Positions 15,390 through 21,948 of a stretch of DNA of 22,918 nt are shown here, in pieces. The notes under the pieces are model-generated. The model ran no database searches. It saw only the letters and a list, made by a program, of their open reading frames with translations, and was not told the origin of the DNA. The stretch comes from a virus. The translations under genes and the position numbers were made by a program. The DNA lies in IMG/VR virus record IMGVR_UViG_3300009085_000090, positions 1 through 22,918 of that record; one strand, 5' to 3'. Numbering within the stretch: the stretch's first letter is position 1; each line of letters opens with the position of its first letter.

Positions 15390-15852
15390 GATCGACTCCG
15401 ATCCAGGCGATATGTTGCCGGAGTTGACCCGAATCGATTAAGGGGTGCGTCTTTGGGGCCTTTTTCGCGAGCGTACTCGGAGCATTGGGCGGATCCTTAG
15501 TCGCGGTGATCTGTGCTTGTACGTCGGTTTGAGCCTGGATCCCAAGGACCGAGATCGCCGCGTCGGTTGTCATTTGTCCCGATAGGATCGCCCGGATCAG
15601 TTTCTTCTCAAGCGTGAGATATTTCGCTTTGTTTGCTCTCATAGCAACCCGGAGAAACGGGCGAGCAGGGATCCGCCCGTCGCTCGTCCCGAATTCATTC
15701 CAATAAGCAATTTCAGAGATCAAAACGTCGGGGCTGTTAGGGTGCGTCCCCGTCCCGAGCAGGATCCCGACCTTGATCCCCCCGTCTTTGAGCGACCGCT
15801 TGAGGAGGTCAACCCCTCCGCCGCGGGTCTTGCGCTTGAGTCCCGACGTCAT
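15382..15852 (-). CDS. HK97 gp10-like neck / tail-completion protein
   Basis: A 156-residue protein with the family pattern: an early beta strand (GIKVGILLGTG), an EIAYWNEFGTSDGRIPARPFLR segment (residues 46-67), a central helix (GIQAQTDVQAQI) and a late KTHPLIDSGQLRQHIAW stretch. These proteins (HK97 gp10 or Mu gpG-like tail completion) join head and tail. The order DUF4054, connector, gp10-like, neck terminator, sheath is common for this phage type. It overlaps the upstream gene by 4 bases. Confidence 0.82.
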   Translation of the reverse strand: MTSGLKRKTRGGGVDLLKRSLKDGGIKVGILLGTGTHPNSPDVLISEIAYWNEFGTSDGRIPARPFLRVAMRANKAKYLTLEKKLIRAILSGQMTTDAAISVLGIQAQTDVQAQITATKDPPNAPSTLAKKAPKTHPLIDSGQLRQHIAWIGVDHA

Positions 15853-16217
15853 ACGACAACCGCCCCGATCCCGATCAACGACATGAGCCGCAAGTATTCT
15901 TGACCGTAGGGGCTCGCCTTGTAATAGTCATCGGAGAGCCCGGAGACCGTCCCCGAGGCGCTCCCGAAAGAGACCGAGACGTCTCCTATAGATCGAGACG
16001 AAACCGGGCCCAAAGAGCCAAGAGCGCCCCCGGACGCGGCGGTCTTTTTCGAGATTGCCAGGAAATGAGCCGCGAGAGCCGCGACCCCGCGATCGTACCA
16101 AGTCCCCCAACGGTCCGGATCGATTTCGAGCTCCGCGTCCGCTATGAAAAAAGAGACGCGGGCGTCCGCGATCGTCGAAAATTCCGGATACCGGGTTTTA
16201 AAAGTCGTCGGGGTCAC
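15849..16217 (-). CDS. DUF4054-like head-tail connector
   Basis: A 122-residue protein. I choose the GTG at 16217: GGAGGCGGAGGG lies just before it, and family members begin with a TFKTRYPEF-type stretch, as here. The frame is open farther upstream to about 16370, but there it only re-reads the repeat tail of the previous gene as a Ser/Pro/Arg string. The pattern FKTRYPEFSTIADARVSFF, then AHFLAISKK, then SVSFG and a late ASPYGQEYLRLMSL is that of DUF4054 adaptor proteins. It overlaps the upstream gene by 20 bases. Confidence 0.82.
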   Translation of the reverse strand: MTPTTFKTRYPEFSTIADARVSFFIADAELEIDPDRWGTWYDRGVAALAAHFLAISKKTAASGGALGSLGPVSSRSIGDVSVSFGSASGTVSGLSDDYYKASPYGQEYLRLMSLIGIGAVVV

Positions 16218-16572
16218 TGTCGGAGCCCTCCGCCTCCGCCTCGGGCTCCCGCCCGGGCTCGGGCTTGGTCTTGGTCTTGGTCTTGGTCTTTGGTTTCCGC
16301 TTGTGCTTTGGCGCGGGCTCGGGCTCGGGCTCGGGCTTCTCGGGCTCCCCGGGCTCCTCGGGCTCCTCAATTACAAATTCGAGCTCCCCCCGGTTCTCAA
16401 GCTCTTTTACCCAATCCGACGCCCGGATCGCGTCGACGTCCTCGGTCGAGAGCCCGAGTTTCCCCGCGAGGTTGGCTCCCGGGACAATCATCGCCTTAAT
16501 CCGCCGCTTGTCACGGTATGCCGACAAGTAGAGAAGCCGCGGGGCTCGATTCAAGATCATGGAATAGGCCAC
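16198..16572 (-). CDS. Small head-region protein with Pro/Glu and Lys/Thr repeat tail
   Basis: A 124-residue protein starting at a GTG (16572) with GAGGAGG seven bases upstream. The N-terminal half holds RRIKAMIVPGANLAGKLGL and a DWVKELENRGELEFV helix, resembling small phage proteins of the VPG.N/LEV kind found between capsid and connector genes. From residue 68 it is low-complexity: Pro-Glu repeats, then a Lys-Thr block (KPKTKTKTKTKPEP), then an acidic end (EAEAEGSDSDPDDF). Such a bipolar tail may be unstructured and bind by charge. Function unknown. The repeats are encoded by hexamer copies and may vary in length between relatives. Confidence 0.7.
   Translation of the reverse strand: MAYSMILNRAPRLLYLSAYRDKRRIKAMIVPGANLAGKLGLSTEDVDAIRASDWVKELENRGELEFVIEEPEEPGEPEKPEPEPEPAPKHKRKPKTKTKTKTKPEPGREPEAEAEGSDSDPDDF
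16265..16338. repeat. Hexamer repeats encoding the Lys-Thr and Pro-Glu tails
   Basis: On the + strand TTGGTC is repeated a little over four times at 16265-16290, and CGGGCT-type hexamers are repeated at about 16315-16336. Shorter CTCGGG copies follow to about 16366. All keep the reading frame of the - strand gene (Lys-Thr and Pro-Glu). Such short repeats tend to expand or shrink by slippage in whole codon pairs. Confidence 0.8.
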
Positions 16573-16588
16573 CGGAAAACCTCCTCGA

Positions 16589-17524
16589 TCAGATCTTTTC
16601 CATGATCGCGAGAGAGAGCGGGTAATAGATATTCAACCCGCCAAACCGCGCCTTGACCGGGATCACGTATTCGAGCCCCTGGATCTGCTCGGGGAGAAAG
16701 ATCACTTCTTGCGGGATCTCCAATTCGAGCTTTTCGGGGCTCTTGTCGTAGACGATCATAATGTCGTCCCCCGGGGTCGTCCCCGCTCCGAGAAGCTCAT
16801 TGATCGGAATGATCGAATCGAGCGACCGGATAAAGGGCGAATTCATGGTGACGTATTTTGCGATCGTGGTATCCGACTGGATCGACCGGGGCGTCGACAT
16901 GATCAGCGTCCATTGGGCAACCGGCAAAAGTAGCGTGTTCGGGCGCTCTTTCTGCTTGGTAGCCTCGAAAATCGCGTTGCAGGCCCCGTTTATGTCCGCG
17001 AGGATCTCGTCGGGGGTCTTGGTCGACCATTCCGTCCCCGATCCCGGGTTGGGGGCGTCTCCCCTCGGAATATTGATGTTGTTGAGCAGACCCGGGAGCC
17101 CGTTGTCCGCGTCCCCAAACCACGCTATGCGGTTCATGGTTTCTTCAATCGCTCGCCTCGCGACAACCGCTTTCCGCTGTGAAAGGGGCATCCCGACCAT
17201 ACGGGCGCTCTCGATCTCGTCGACCGAGTACCCGAAAGCGTCCGCGACCGTCCGGACCGGGGTCGAGACCTCTTTCCCCGCTATGTCGACGCGGGGGAGG
17301 TCTTTCGCGTAGGCGTTTATGATCGCCGCCATGCCGGATCGGTCATAGGACTGATAGACGATCGAGGTTGCGCCCGGGGGCGTCGAGGTGTTGACCGGAA
17401 AGCACGCCCGATACATGAGATCCGCGTATTGGACATCATAGGTTTTGGCTTTGAGGGCCTCAAGCTGGCGGGCAAAGAAGATCGAGCCGTCCGCGTCGAG
17501 CAGTTTCACGTTTTGATTTTCCAT
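16589..17524 (-). CDS. Major capsid protein (DUF2184-like)
   Basis: A 311-residue protein of the DUF2184 capsid type (HK97 fold expected). Visible landmarks are FFARQLEALKAKTYDVQYADL at the N-terminus (long N-arm), RACFPVNTSTPPGATSIVYQSYDRSG, VRTVADAFGYSVDEIESARM, the RRAIEETMNRIAWFGD helix, and a late PVKARFGGLNIYYPLSLAIM strand, all usual for the family. A strong AGGAGG precedes the ATG, and the cement protein gene lies just upstream. It builds the icosahedral shell; no cleavage site is obvious, so the protease probably acts mainly on the scaffold. Confidence 0.92.
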   Translation of the reverse strand: MENQNVKLLDADGSIFFARQLEALKAKTYDVQYADLMYRACFPVNTSTPPGATSIVYQSYDRSGMAAIINAYAKDLPRVDIAGKEVSTPVRTVADAFGYSVDEIESARMVGMPLSQRKAVVARRAIEETMNRIAWFGDADNGLPGLLNNINIPRGDAPNPGSGTEWSTKTPDEILADINGACNAIFEATKQKERPNTLLLPVAQWTLIMSTPRSIQSDTTIAKYVTMNSPFIRSLDSIIPINELLGAGTTPGDDIMIVYDKSPEKLELEIPQEVIFLPEQIQGLEYVIPVKARFGGLNIYYPLSLAIMEKI

Positions 17525-17539
17525 TTTCGATCCTCCTCT

Positions 17540-17983
17540 TTACAGCGCCACGCGGATCTTTGCGATCGCGTCCGCTTCGGCTGTCGATTCCAAAACCCCC
17601 GGGAGCTCGGCCTCGCCCTCGCCCGGGGCCCCGATTCCGATCACTCCGGTAGTTGTGTTGTAATTCAATACATCCCCCGGAGAACCGCCAACCGCCACCG
17701 CCGCGTAAATCGATCCACTCTGAAGGATCGCCATTGTTTCGGTCTCCGCGTATTCGATCGCCCCGGTCAATCGCTCGCCCTCGCGGTCGAGGCTCCGCAC
17801 CGTAACCCCGAGCGGAACCGCACCCCCGAGGACGGCTTGATCGTCGTTTGTCCCGCGGGAGACGACAAGGCCAAAGCCGATCGCCCCGCCCTCCGCCGCT
17901 CGCGAGATCGTCCGGGCCGGATTGAGATCCGCGAGCCCTCCCGCGTATCCAATTACCATGTTGGTCTGATAAGTTTCGGTCAT
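17540..17983 (-). CDS. Capsid cement/decoration protein (gp24-like)
   Basis: A 147-residue, Gly/Ala-rich beta protein between the scaffold and capsid genes. The pattern ETYQTNMVIGYAGGLADLNPARTISR, then IGFGLVVSRGTNDDQAVL and a late GSPGDVLNYNTTTGVIG, matches structural cement proteins of the gp24 type. In such phages trimers of this protein sit on the shell and stabilise it after expansion. AGGAGG precedes the ATG. Its partner capsid gene follows after 15 bases. Confidence 0.82.
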   Translation of the reverse strand: MTETYQTNMVIGYAGGLADLNPARTISRAAEGGAIGFGLVVSRGTNDDQAVLGGAVPLGVTVRSLDREGERLTGAIEYAETETMAILQSGSIYAAVAVGGSPGDVLNYNTTTGVIGIGAPGEGEAELPGVLESTAEADAIAKIRVAL

Positions 17984-18004
17984 GTTCGATCCTCCTCTAT
18001 GCCT

Positions 18005-18586
18005 TTAGGCTTTTTTCTTTTTCGACCCGCCACAAAGATCGACGACCTCCGCGGGCTTTTTCCATGCGTTACGATTCCGCTCGATCATGCGGCCCCGAGC
18101 CGCCTCCGCGGTCTCCGGACCCTGCTCGCCCTTGGGCGTCAAAGCGTCCGCGAGCTTGGAGATCGACCCGTCGACCGCTTTCGGCTTGAGCGTGTCGAAA
18201 ACAGCGGAGACATAGATCGGGGACTTGTCGGAGAGATCGAGACCGTCCGCGAATTTCACCGCGACCGCTTTCCGGATCTCGTCGTCGGTTTTGCCGTCGA
18301 CGACAACCTCCGGATCGAGCTTGCGGGCCCGGTCGACGAGAGCCGCCCGAGTCCGGACGCGGGCGTCGATCTGCTCGTCGCTCAAAATCTGCTTCTTGGT
18401 CGCGTCGAGCTCCCCTGTCAACCGCTCAACCGCCGCTTTTGCATCAGTGATCGCGGTCTTTTCCGCGGTCTCGATCGCGGTGATCTTGGTTTCGAGCTCC
18501 TCGATCCGCTTGTTTTGGGCGTCAAAAGCCTCCGCCCCTTGGTCGGAAAGCTCGATCGTTATCCCGTTCAAAGTCCTTTTAATCAT
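18005..18586 (-). CDS. Nested scaffold protein from an internal start
   Basis: Codon 187 of the protease-scaffold gene is an ATG (18586-18584) preceded at a nine-base spacing by GAGGAG, a better ribosome-binding site than that of many first starts here. Starting there gives a 193-residue protein (MIKRTLNGITIELSDQ onward) made of the coiled coil and C-terminal domain without the protease. This mirrors the nested protease/scaffold arrangement of lambda C/Nu3. Expression of the short form is predicted, not shown. Confidence 0.62.
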   Translation of the reverse strand: MIKRTLNGITIELSDQGAEAFDAQNKRIEELETKITAIETAEKTAITDAKAAVERLTGELDATKKQILSDEQIDARVRTRAALVDRARKLDPEVVVDGKTDDEIRKAVAVKFADGLDLSDKSPIYVSAVFDTLKPKAVDGSISKLADALTPKGEQGPETAEAARGRMIERNRNAWKKPAEVVDLCGGSKKKKA

Positions 18587-19144
18587 GGTTTTTTGCTCCT
18601 CGGTTGAATGGTCGTCGAGGCGGACGCCCGATCCGGCCCGCCCTTTTGCCAAAATGGCGATATGATTCCCGCGGATCCTCCGCTGGATCCCGTCGAAAGG
18701 CCCGAATTTCGCGTCAACCCCCGGAGTCCAATCAACGTCGGTCTCGTATCCAAGCGAGACTTGATCGGTCCCCGCCTGGATCGCGTCGATCGCCGCTTTG
18801 TCTTGGATCACTAGGTCCGCGGTTACTTTGTCCCCGTCCCGCCCGATCGTGTCGCGGGAAAATCCGATCTGGTACTTTTTCCAATTGTCCGCGTTTATGA
18901 ATTCCGGGGGGTGATTCCGAGTTATCGGGCGATTCGACAAGGTCGCGAGGCTCTCGGGTTTAAAAACCTCGTCCTCGGGGCGTAACAAGCGGATCACCGG
19001 GGGCGGGTTTACCTCCGCGGGGATTTCGAGCTCTCGGGGCCCGTACTCTTGGATCCCTGCTTTGGCAATTTTCGCGGAGACAAGTAAAAAGCCGTCTTTG
19101 GTAAAGACCCTTTTTGATATTTCGCCCGCGTCTCGAAGTAGCAT
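18005..19144 (-). CDS. DUF2213 prohead protease fused to scaffold
   Basis: A 379-residue protein. Residues 1-180 form a DUF2213 domain, thought to be the prohead protease: RPITRNHPPEF (72-82, His78), QVSLGYETDVDWTPG (128-142, Ser130) and RGNHIAILAKGRAG (158-171, His161) are conserved-type motifs and candidate catalytic residues. Residues 205-260 are a long coiled coil (NKRIEELETKITAIETAEKT onward) as in scaffolding proteins, and the end is basic (CGGSKKKKA). It would guide capsid assembly and then be cleaved. An in-frame ATG with a good ribosome-binding site at 18586 should also produce the scaffold alone. AGGGGAT lies just before the first ATG. The catalytic assignment is inferred. Confidence 0.82.
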   Translation of the reverse strand: MLLRDAGEISKRVFTKDGFLLVSAKIAKAGIQEYGPRELEIPAEVNPPPVIRLLRPEDEVFKPESLATLSNRPITRNHPPEFINADNWKKYQIGFSRDTIGRDGDKVTADLVIQDKAAIDAIQAGTDQVSLGYETDVDWTPGVDAKFGPFDGIQRRIRGNHIAILAKGRAGSGVRLDDHSTEEQKTMIKRTLNGITIELSDQGAEAFDAQNKRIEELETKITAIETAEKTAITDAKAAVERLTGELDATKKQILSDEQIDARVRTRAALVDRARKLDPEVVVDGKTDDEIRKAVAVKFADGLDLSDKSPIYVSAVFDTLKPKAVDGSISKLADALTPKGEQGPETAEAARGRMIERNRNAWKKPAEVVDLCGGSKKKKA

Positions 19145-19211
19145 TTTATCCCCTGATCATTTGTCTAGTGATCATTTTGACCGGGTTTTTTCAGAATTGC
19201 AACCGTTTTTT
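19145..19211 (-). promoter_or_regulatory. AT-rich gap with promoter-like boxes and two TGATCA palindromes
   Basis: This is the longest gap in the late operon (67 bases) and is much more AT-rich than its surroundings. On the coding strand TTGCAA (19202-19197) is followed after 17 bases by CAAAAT (19179-19174), each four of six to sigma-70 consensus. Two TGATCA palindromes (19174-19169 and 19159-19154) lie 15 bases apart between the -10-like box and the gene, like an operator. A 7-base inverted repeat, CCGGGTT...AACCCGG, also spans the gap. A secondary promoter before the scaffold and capsid genes is plausible but unproven. Confidence 0.3.
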
Positions 19212-20141
19212 TTAACCCGGGGCTTTCGCCTCTTTGTAGAAACCCGCGAGAACCGGCTCCGCTATGCATCTGCACTGGATCGCCTCCCCGGGGCGATAGC
19301 CTCCGGGCGGGATTTCAGACCATGCGAATTTTCGCCCGTTTAAGACTTTATGCTCGGAGCGGACCGACTCGTCCTCGACCGTCCGCCATATGTAATGAGT
19401 GATCCCGATCGCCTCTTGTCGAAGCCGATTAACCGTGGAATTCATTTTCGAGACTTGGTCGCGAGCGATAACCCGGGCCCGTTTCATGTTCTTCTCATTC
19501 ACTTGGAGGAGGTCGAGCTGGATCGAAAAAAAGTCTTTTCCCTCGTCGATTCCCTGTAAGATCATCCCCTGGATCTGCTCGAAATATTGCTCGGGGATCG
19601 TCTTGATTAGAGCGACATTCGCCCGGACCGAGTCGCGGACCGCGCCCTCGATTCCCCCCTCGGTCAAAACCTTTTTGAGATCGACCCCGATCGCCTTTTT
19701 TATGTCCGCGACGAAAGCGGCCCGGTTAGCTTTTCCGCCCTTGATCGCGGTGTCGGTCGCGATTTTCAGGGCGTAGTTTTCGAGCGGAGTCCCGAGGCTC
19801 TCTTTGATTTTGTCGATCTGCTCGCGGATCAGATCCGATAAGTCCCGAGCCTCTTTCGATCGGAGGCTTGGGATCGGGGGCGGGTTGACCCCCTTGATCA
19901 TTTCAGCGTCCGCGACCGCGAGCCCCGGGGCCTTTTTGTAAATCGCTTCATTTTTCTTGAGCAGGGGAAAGACCGACTTTTCGATCAGCCGGTCGACCTC
20001 CCCGACGATCCGAGAGAGATCCCGATAGTATTGAGCCTCAAGCGGGAGAGACGAGGGGACGCCCGCGACTTTCGCCGCGGCTTTCCGACGGGACGATCGG
20101 ATCTGCTCGCGGATCGCGATCTTTTGCTCTTCGGGGATCAT
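19212..20141 (-). CDS. MuF-like head morphogenesis protein (SPP1 gp7 family)
   Basis: A 309-residue protein following the portal with a 4-base overlap. The C-terminal 110 residues hold the Phage_Mu_F pattern: ARVIARDQVSKMNSTVNRL, then GITHYIWRTVEDESVRSEHK, VLNGRKFAW and GEAIQCRCIAEPVL, with the late Cys-Arg-Cys. The N-terminal part is helical. In SPP1 and Mu such proteins bind the portal, enter the procapsid in few copies and act on DNA exit. No toxin domain is fused. The gene ends just before the AT-rich gap. Confidence 0.88.
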   Translation of the reverse strand: MIPEEQKIAIREQIRSSRRKAAAKVAGVPSSLPLEAQYYRDLSRIVGEVDRLIEKSVFPLLKKNEAIYKKAPGLAVADAEMIKGVNPPPIPSLRSKEARDLSDLIREQIDKIKESLGTPLENYALKIATDTAIKGGKANRAAFVADIKKAIGVDLKKVLTEGGIEGAVRDSVRANVALIKTIPEQYFEQIQGMILQGIDEGKDFFSIQLDLLQVNEKNMKRARVIARDQVSKMNSTVNRLRQEAIGITHYIWRTVEDESVRSEHKVLNGRKFAWSEIPPGGYRPGEAIQCRCIAEPVLAGFYKEAKAPG

Positions 20142-21595
20142 TCATTCGATCCCGGGCTCGGAATCTCGGAGGGCTCCGGAGCCTCTCCGGGCGAGAGCTC
20201 CTCCGCGGGCTCGGGGGCCTCGACCGGGGGCTCCTCGGGCGCGGGCGCGGGGGGCTCGGGCTCGATCGCCTCCTCGAATTTTTCCGCGTCGACCTCCGCG
20301 ACGAGCTCGACGAACTCGTCGGTTAAATCCGGATAGGTCCGATTATCGCGGAGGCGTCCAGTCGCAATCGAGGGGGTTATGATTCCGGCCCCGATGTTCG
20401 CCGCGTCGGTCGCGGCTCTCATTTGTTCGATCTCCGCGACCTCCCGCTCGGAGAGCTGCCAAAGCGGATTAAACTCAAAACTCCAATCGTCGGGATAGAA
20501 ACCGAGAGCAGACCGGACGAGGATCTGATCGAGTTGTGCCCAAGCGGGGCGGAGGTCTTTCTCTTGTTTGCTCGATAGTGAATCGTAGTAGTCCCGCTGC
20601 TCGCCCTTGCCAGTCGAATTGAGGCCCCCGGGCGATTGACCGAGGAACCGAGTCGAGGGAATATCCGAGGCCCCCGCGACTATATCCAAAAATTGCGGGA
20701 TCAAATCCTTGATCCCACTTGTGGAAATGTTCCCCGCTTTCCGCTCATATTTTTCGGTCGAGTCGAGGAGCAAAAGGTTGTTATTGGACTTGAGGATCTT
20801 CGCCATGAGAAACCGCTTGAGGAGGGCGCTCTCGCCCGCGGGCGTCGAGAGTTGGCGCTTGAGCTCGTCGATCGTGATTACGTCGACGTTGCTTTCCCAG
20901 ATCATAGAAGCGACCGATCGGATCGTGCTTTCCGCGTCGGTTATGACGTCAAAGGCCCGCTGTAAAACCGAGAGCCCCCAATAGTTAAGCCGTTGCTGGA
21001 TCCTCCAAGGGGCGCGGGCCCCCGTAAACCGGAGGATTCGCGAGTAGTGGATCCGTTGCGCCCCAAAAACCGAATATTCGGTCGGGAGCCTGTAATTGGC
21101 GGCGGTCGGGTCGTATATATTGACCCCCCAAACCGAGAGATCGAAACGGTCGATCACGTTCAAAAATTTGAGCGATCCAGGCTTGACTTGATTCAAGTCG
21201 AGCGGCTCGTCGGGCTCTCCCGCCCCCTCGATCCCGAGGACGACAACCGCGCCCCCGTAAAGCCGCGACCACTTGAGCGCCTCCTCGAATTTTTGCTCGA
21301 CGAAAAGCTCCGCCTCGACCTTTTCGACCGCCTCGATCTGATCCGCGGACAAGCTCGGGGCCGATATTTTCCGCCCCTCGCGGAGCATGTCCTCGACCGG
21401 AATGTCGATCATCTTTGCAGCGATCCAGTCGTCGGAATAGAGGGCGTCGAGCTCCGCATAACTCAAAACCCGCGTTGTGTATTGGATATGCTCCCGCTTA
21501 TCCTGCTCGGTCCCGAGATTCGCGATCAGGTTTTGGAGTTTATCCCCGACCTCTTGACCGTCCCCGACTTTTTGCTCGTCCACTATTTCAGCCAT
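20138..21595 (-). CDS. Portal protein (DUF1073-like) with Pro/Glu-rich C-terminus
   Basis: A 485-residue protein. RVLSYAELDALYSDDWIAAK and MIDIPVEDMLREGRKI near the N-terminus, then LKWSRLYGGAVVVLGIEG, HYSRILRFTGARAPW, NYWGLSVLQRAFDVI and the late STRFLGQSPGGLNSTGKGEQ are hallmarks of DUF1073 portals. Twelve copies should form the DNA-entry ring at one vertex. The last 45 residues are a Pro/Glu-rich, probably disordered tail (PEPPAPAPEEPPVEAPEPAE), which could be lost inside or outside the shell. The MuF-like gene overlaps by 4 bases. The terminase is not in the window. Confidence 0.9.
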   Translation of the reverse strand: MAEIVDEQKVGDGQEVGDKLQNLIANLGTEQDKREHIQYTTRVLSYAELDALYSDDWIAAKMIDIPVEDMLREGRKISAPSLSADQIEAVEKVEAELFVEQKFEEALKWSRLYGGAVVVLGIEGAGEPDEPLDLNQVKPGSLKFLNVIDRFDLSVWGVNIYDPTAANYRLPTEYSVFGAQRIHYSRILRFTGARAPWRIQQRLNYWGLSVLQRAFDVITDAESTIRSVASMIWESNVDVITIDELKRQLSTPAGESALLKRFLMAKILKSNNNLLLLDSTEKYERKAGNISTSGIKDLIPQFLDIVAGASDIPSTRFLGQSPGGLNSTGKGEQRDYYDSLSSKQEKDLRPAWAQLDQILVRSALGFYPDDWSFEFNPLWQLSEREVAEIEQMRAATDAANIGAGIITPSIATGRLRDNRTYPDLTDEFVELVAEVDAEKFEEAIEPEPPAPAPEEPPVEAPEPAEELSPGEAPEPSEIPSPGSNE

Positions 21596-21606
21596 GATCG
21601 ATCCCC

Positions 21607-21948
21607 TTATTCAAAACAGCGATCCACCTCTTTGCAATCGCGGGCCCGGGTTACGCAATCGAGCGGAAAATCAAAAGTCGGCTCTCTTTCGAGCTCCCGA
21701 CAAACCGCCGAACATGATCGATCGTCCCGTGTTCCAAATCGCTCGTCGACCCCGGGCGAGCCGCGGCCCCCCGAACAACCGAGGCGGATCAGGTTGTCAC
21801 AAGCGGAGACGCAAGTCGGATCGCTTGCGGGAGATTGGATCGACCCCTCGGGACATGCCGCGCAAGAAACCGCGGCCCGAGCCAAAACGAAACAACACGC
21901 GACCGAGCAGACCCAAAGCGCAAAACGGAAAACTTTCTCGTCATTCAT
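21607..21948 (-). CDS. Exported Cys-rich protein, unknown function
   Basis: A 113-residue protein. I choose the ATG at 21948, which overlaps the peptidase stop as ATGA and gives a signal-peptide-like start (MNDEKVFRFALWVCSVACCF, then VLARAA). An earlier in-frame start at 22059 would read through the end of the peptidase gene. After the likely cleavage (about residue 26) the mature part has ten Cys (29, 32, 46, 50, 58, 79, 83, 98, 105, 111), enough for five disulfides. The spacing TCVSACDNLIRLGC...SCSAVC...DCVTRARDCKEVDRC resembles Cys-rich secreted domains of some bacteria, though I name no family. A lipobox is possible but not clear. It may act in the periplasm with the upstream peptidase. 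Confidence 0.68.
   Translation of the reverse strand: MNDEKVFRFALWVCSVACCFVLARAAVSCAACPEGSIQSPASDPTCVSACDNLIRLGCSGGRGSPGVDERFGTRDDRSCSAVCRELEREPTFDFPLDCVTRARDCKEVDRCFE

Noticed and set aside
16218-16370. Upstream extension of the DUF4054 gene into a Ser/Pro/Arg-rich N-terminus
   Set aside because: The extension re-reads the repeat tail of the preceding gene. The GTG at 16217 has a strong ribosome-binding site and fits the family start.
15900-16499. + strand open frame through the hexamer repeats, giving Ala-Arg and Trp-Ser strings
   Set aside because: It is a by-product of repeats that lack stops in several frames; the - strand genes have ribosome-binding sites and family matches.
17429-18607. 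Long + strand open frame (392 codons) opposite the capsid, cement and scaffold genes
   Set aside because: It spans several well-supported - strand genes and their ribosome-binding sites. Its translation is Arg/Asp/Pro-rich with no recognisable motif, as expected of an antisense frame in GC-rich DNA.
19197-19220. Terminator after the MuF-like gene, from the A/T runs near its stop
   Set aside because: On the coding strand the runs are A-rich and the inverted repeat has a 28-base loop with no T run after it, so it does not look like an intrinsic terminator.
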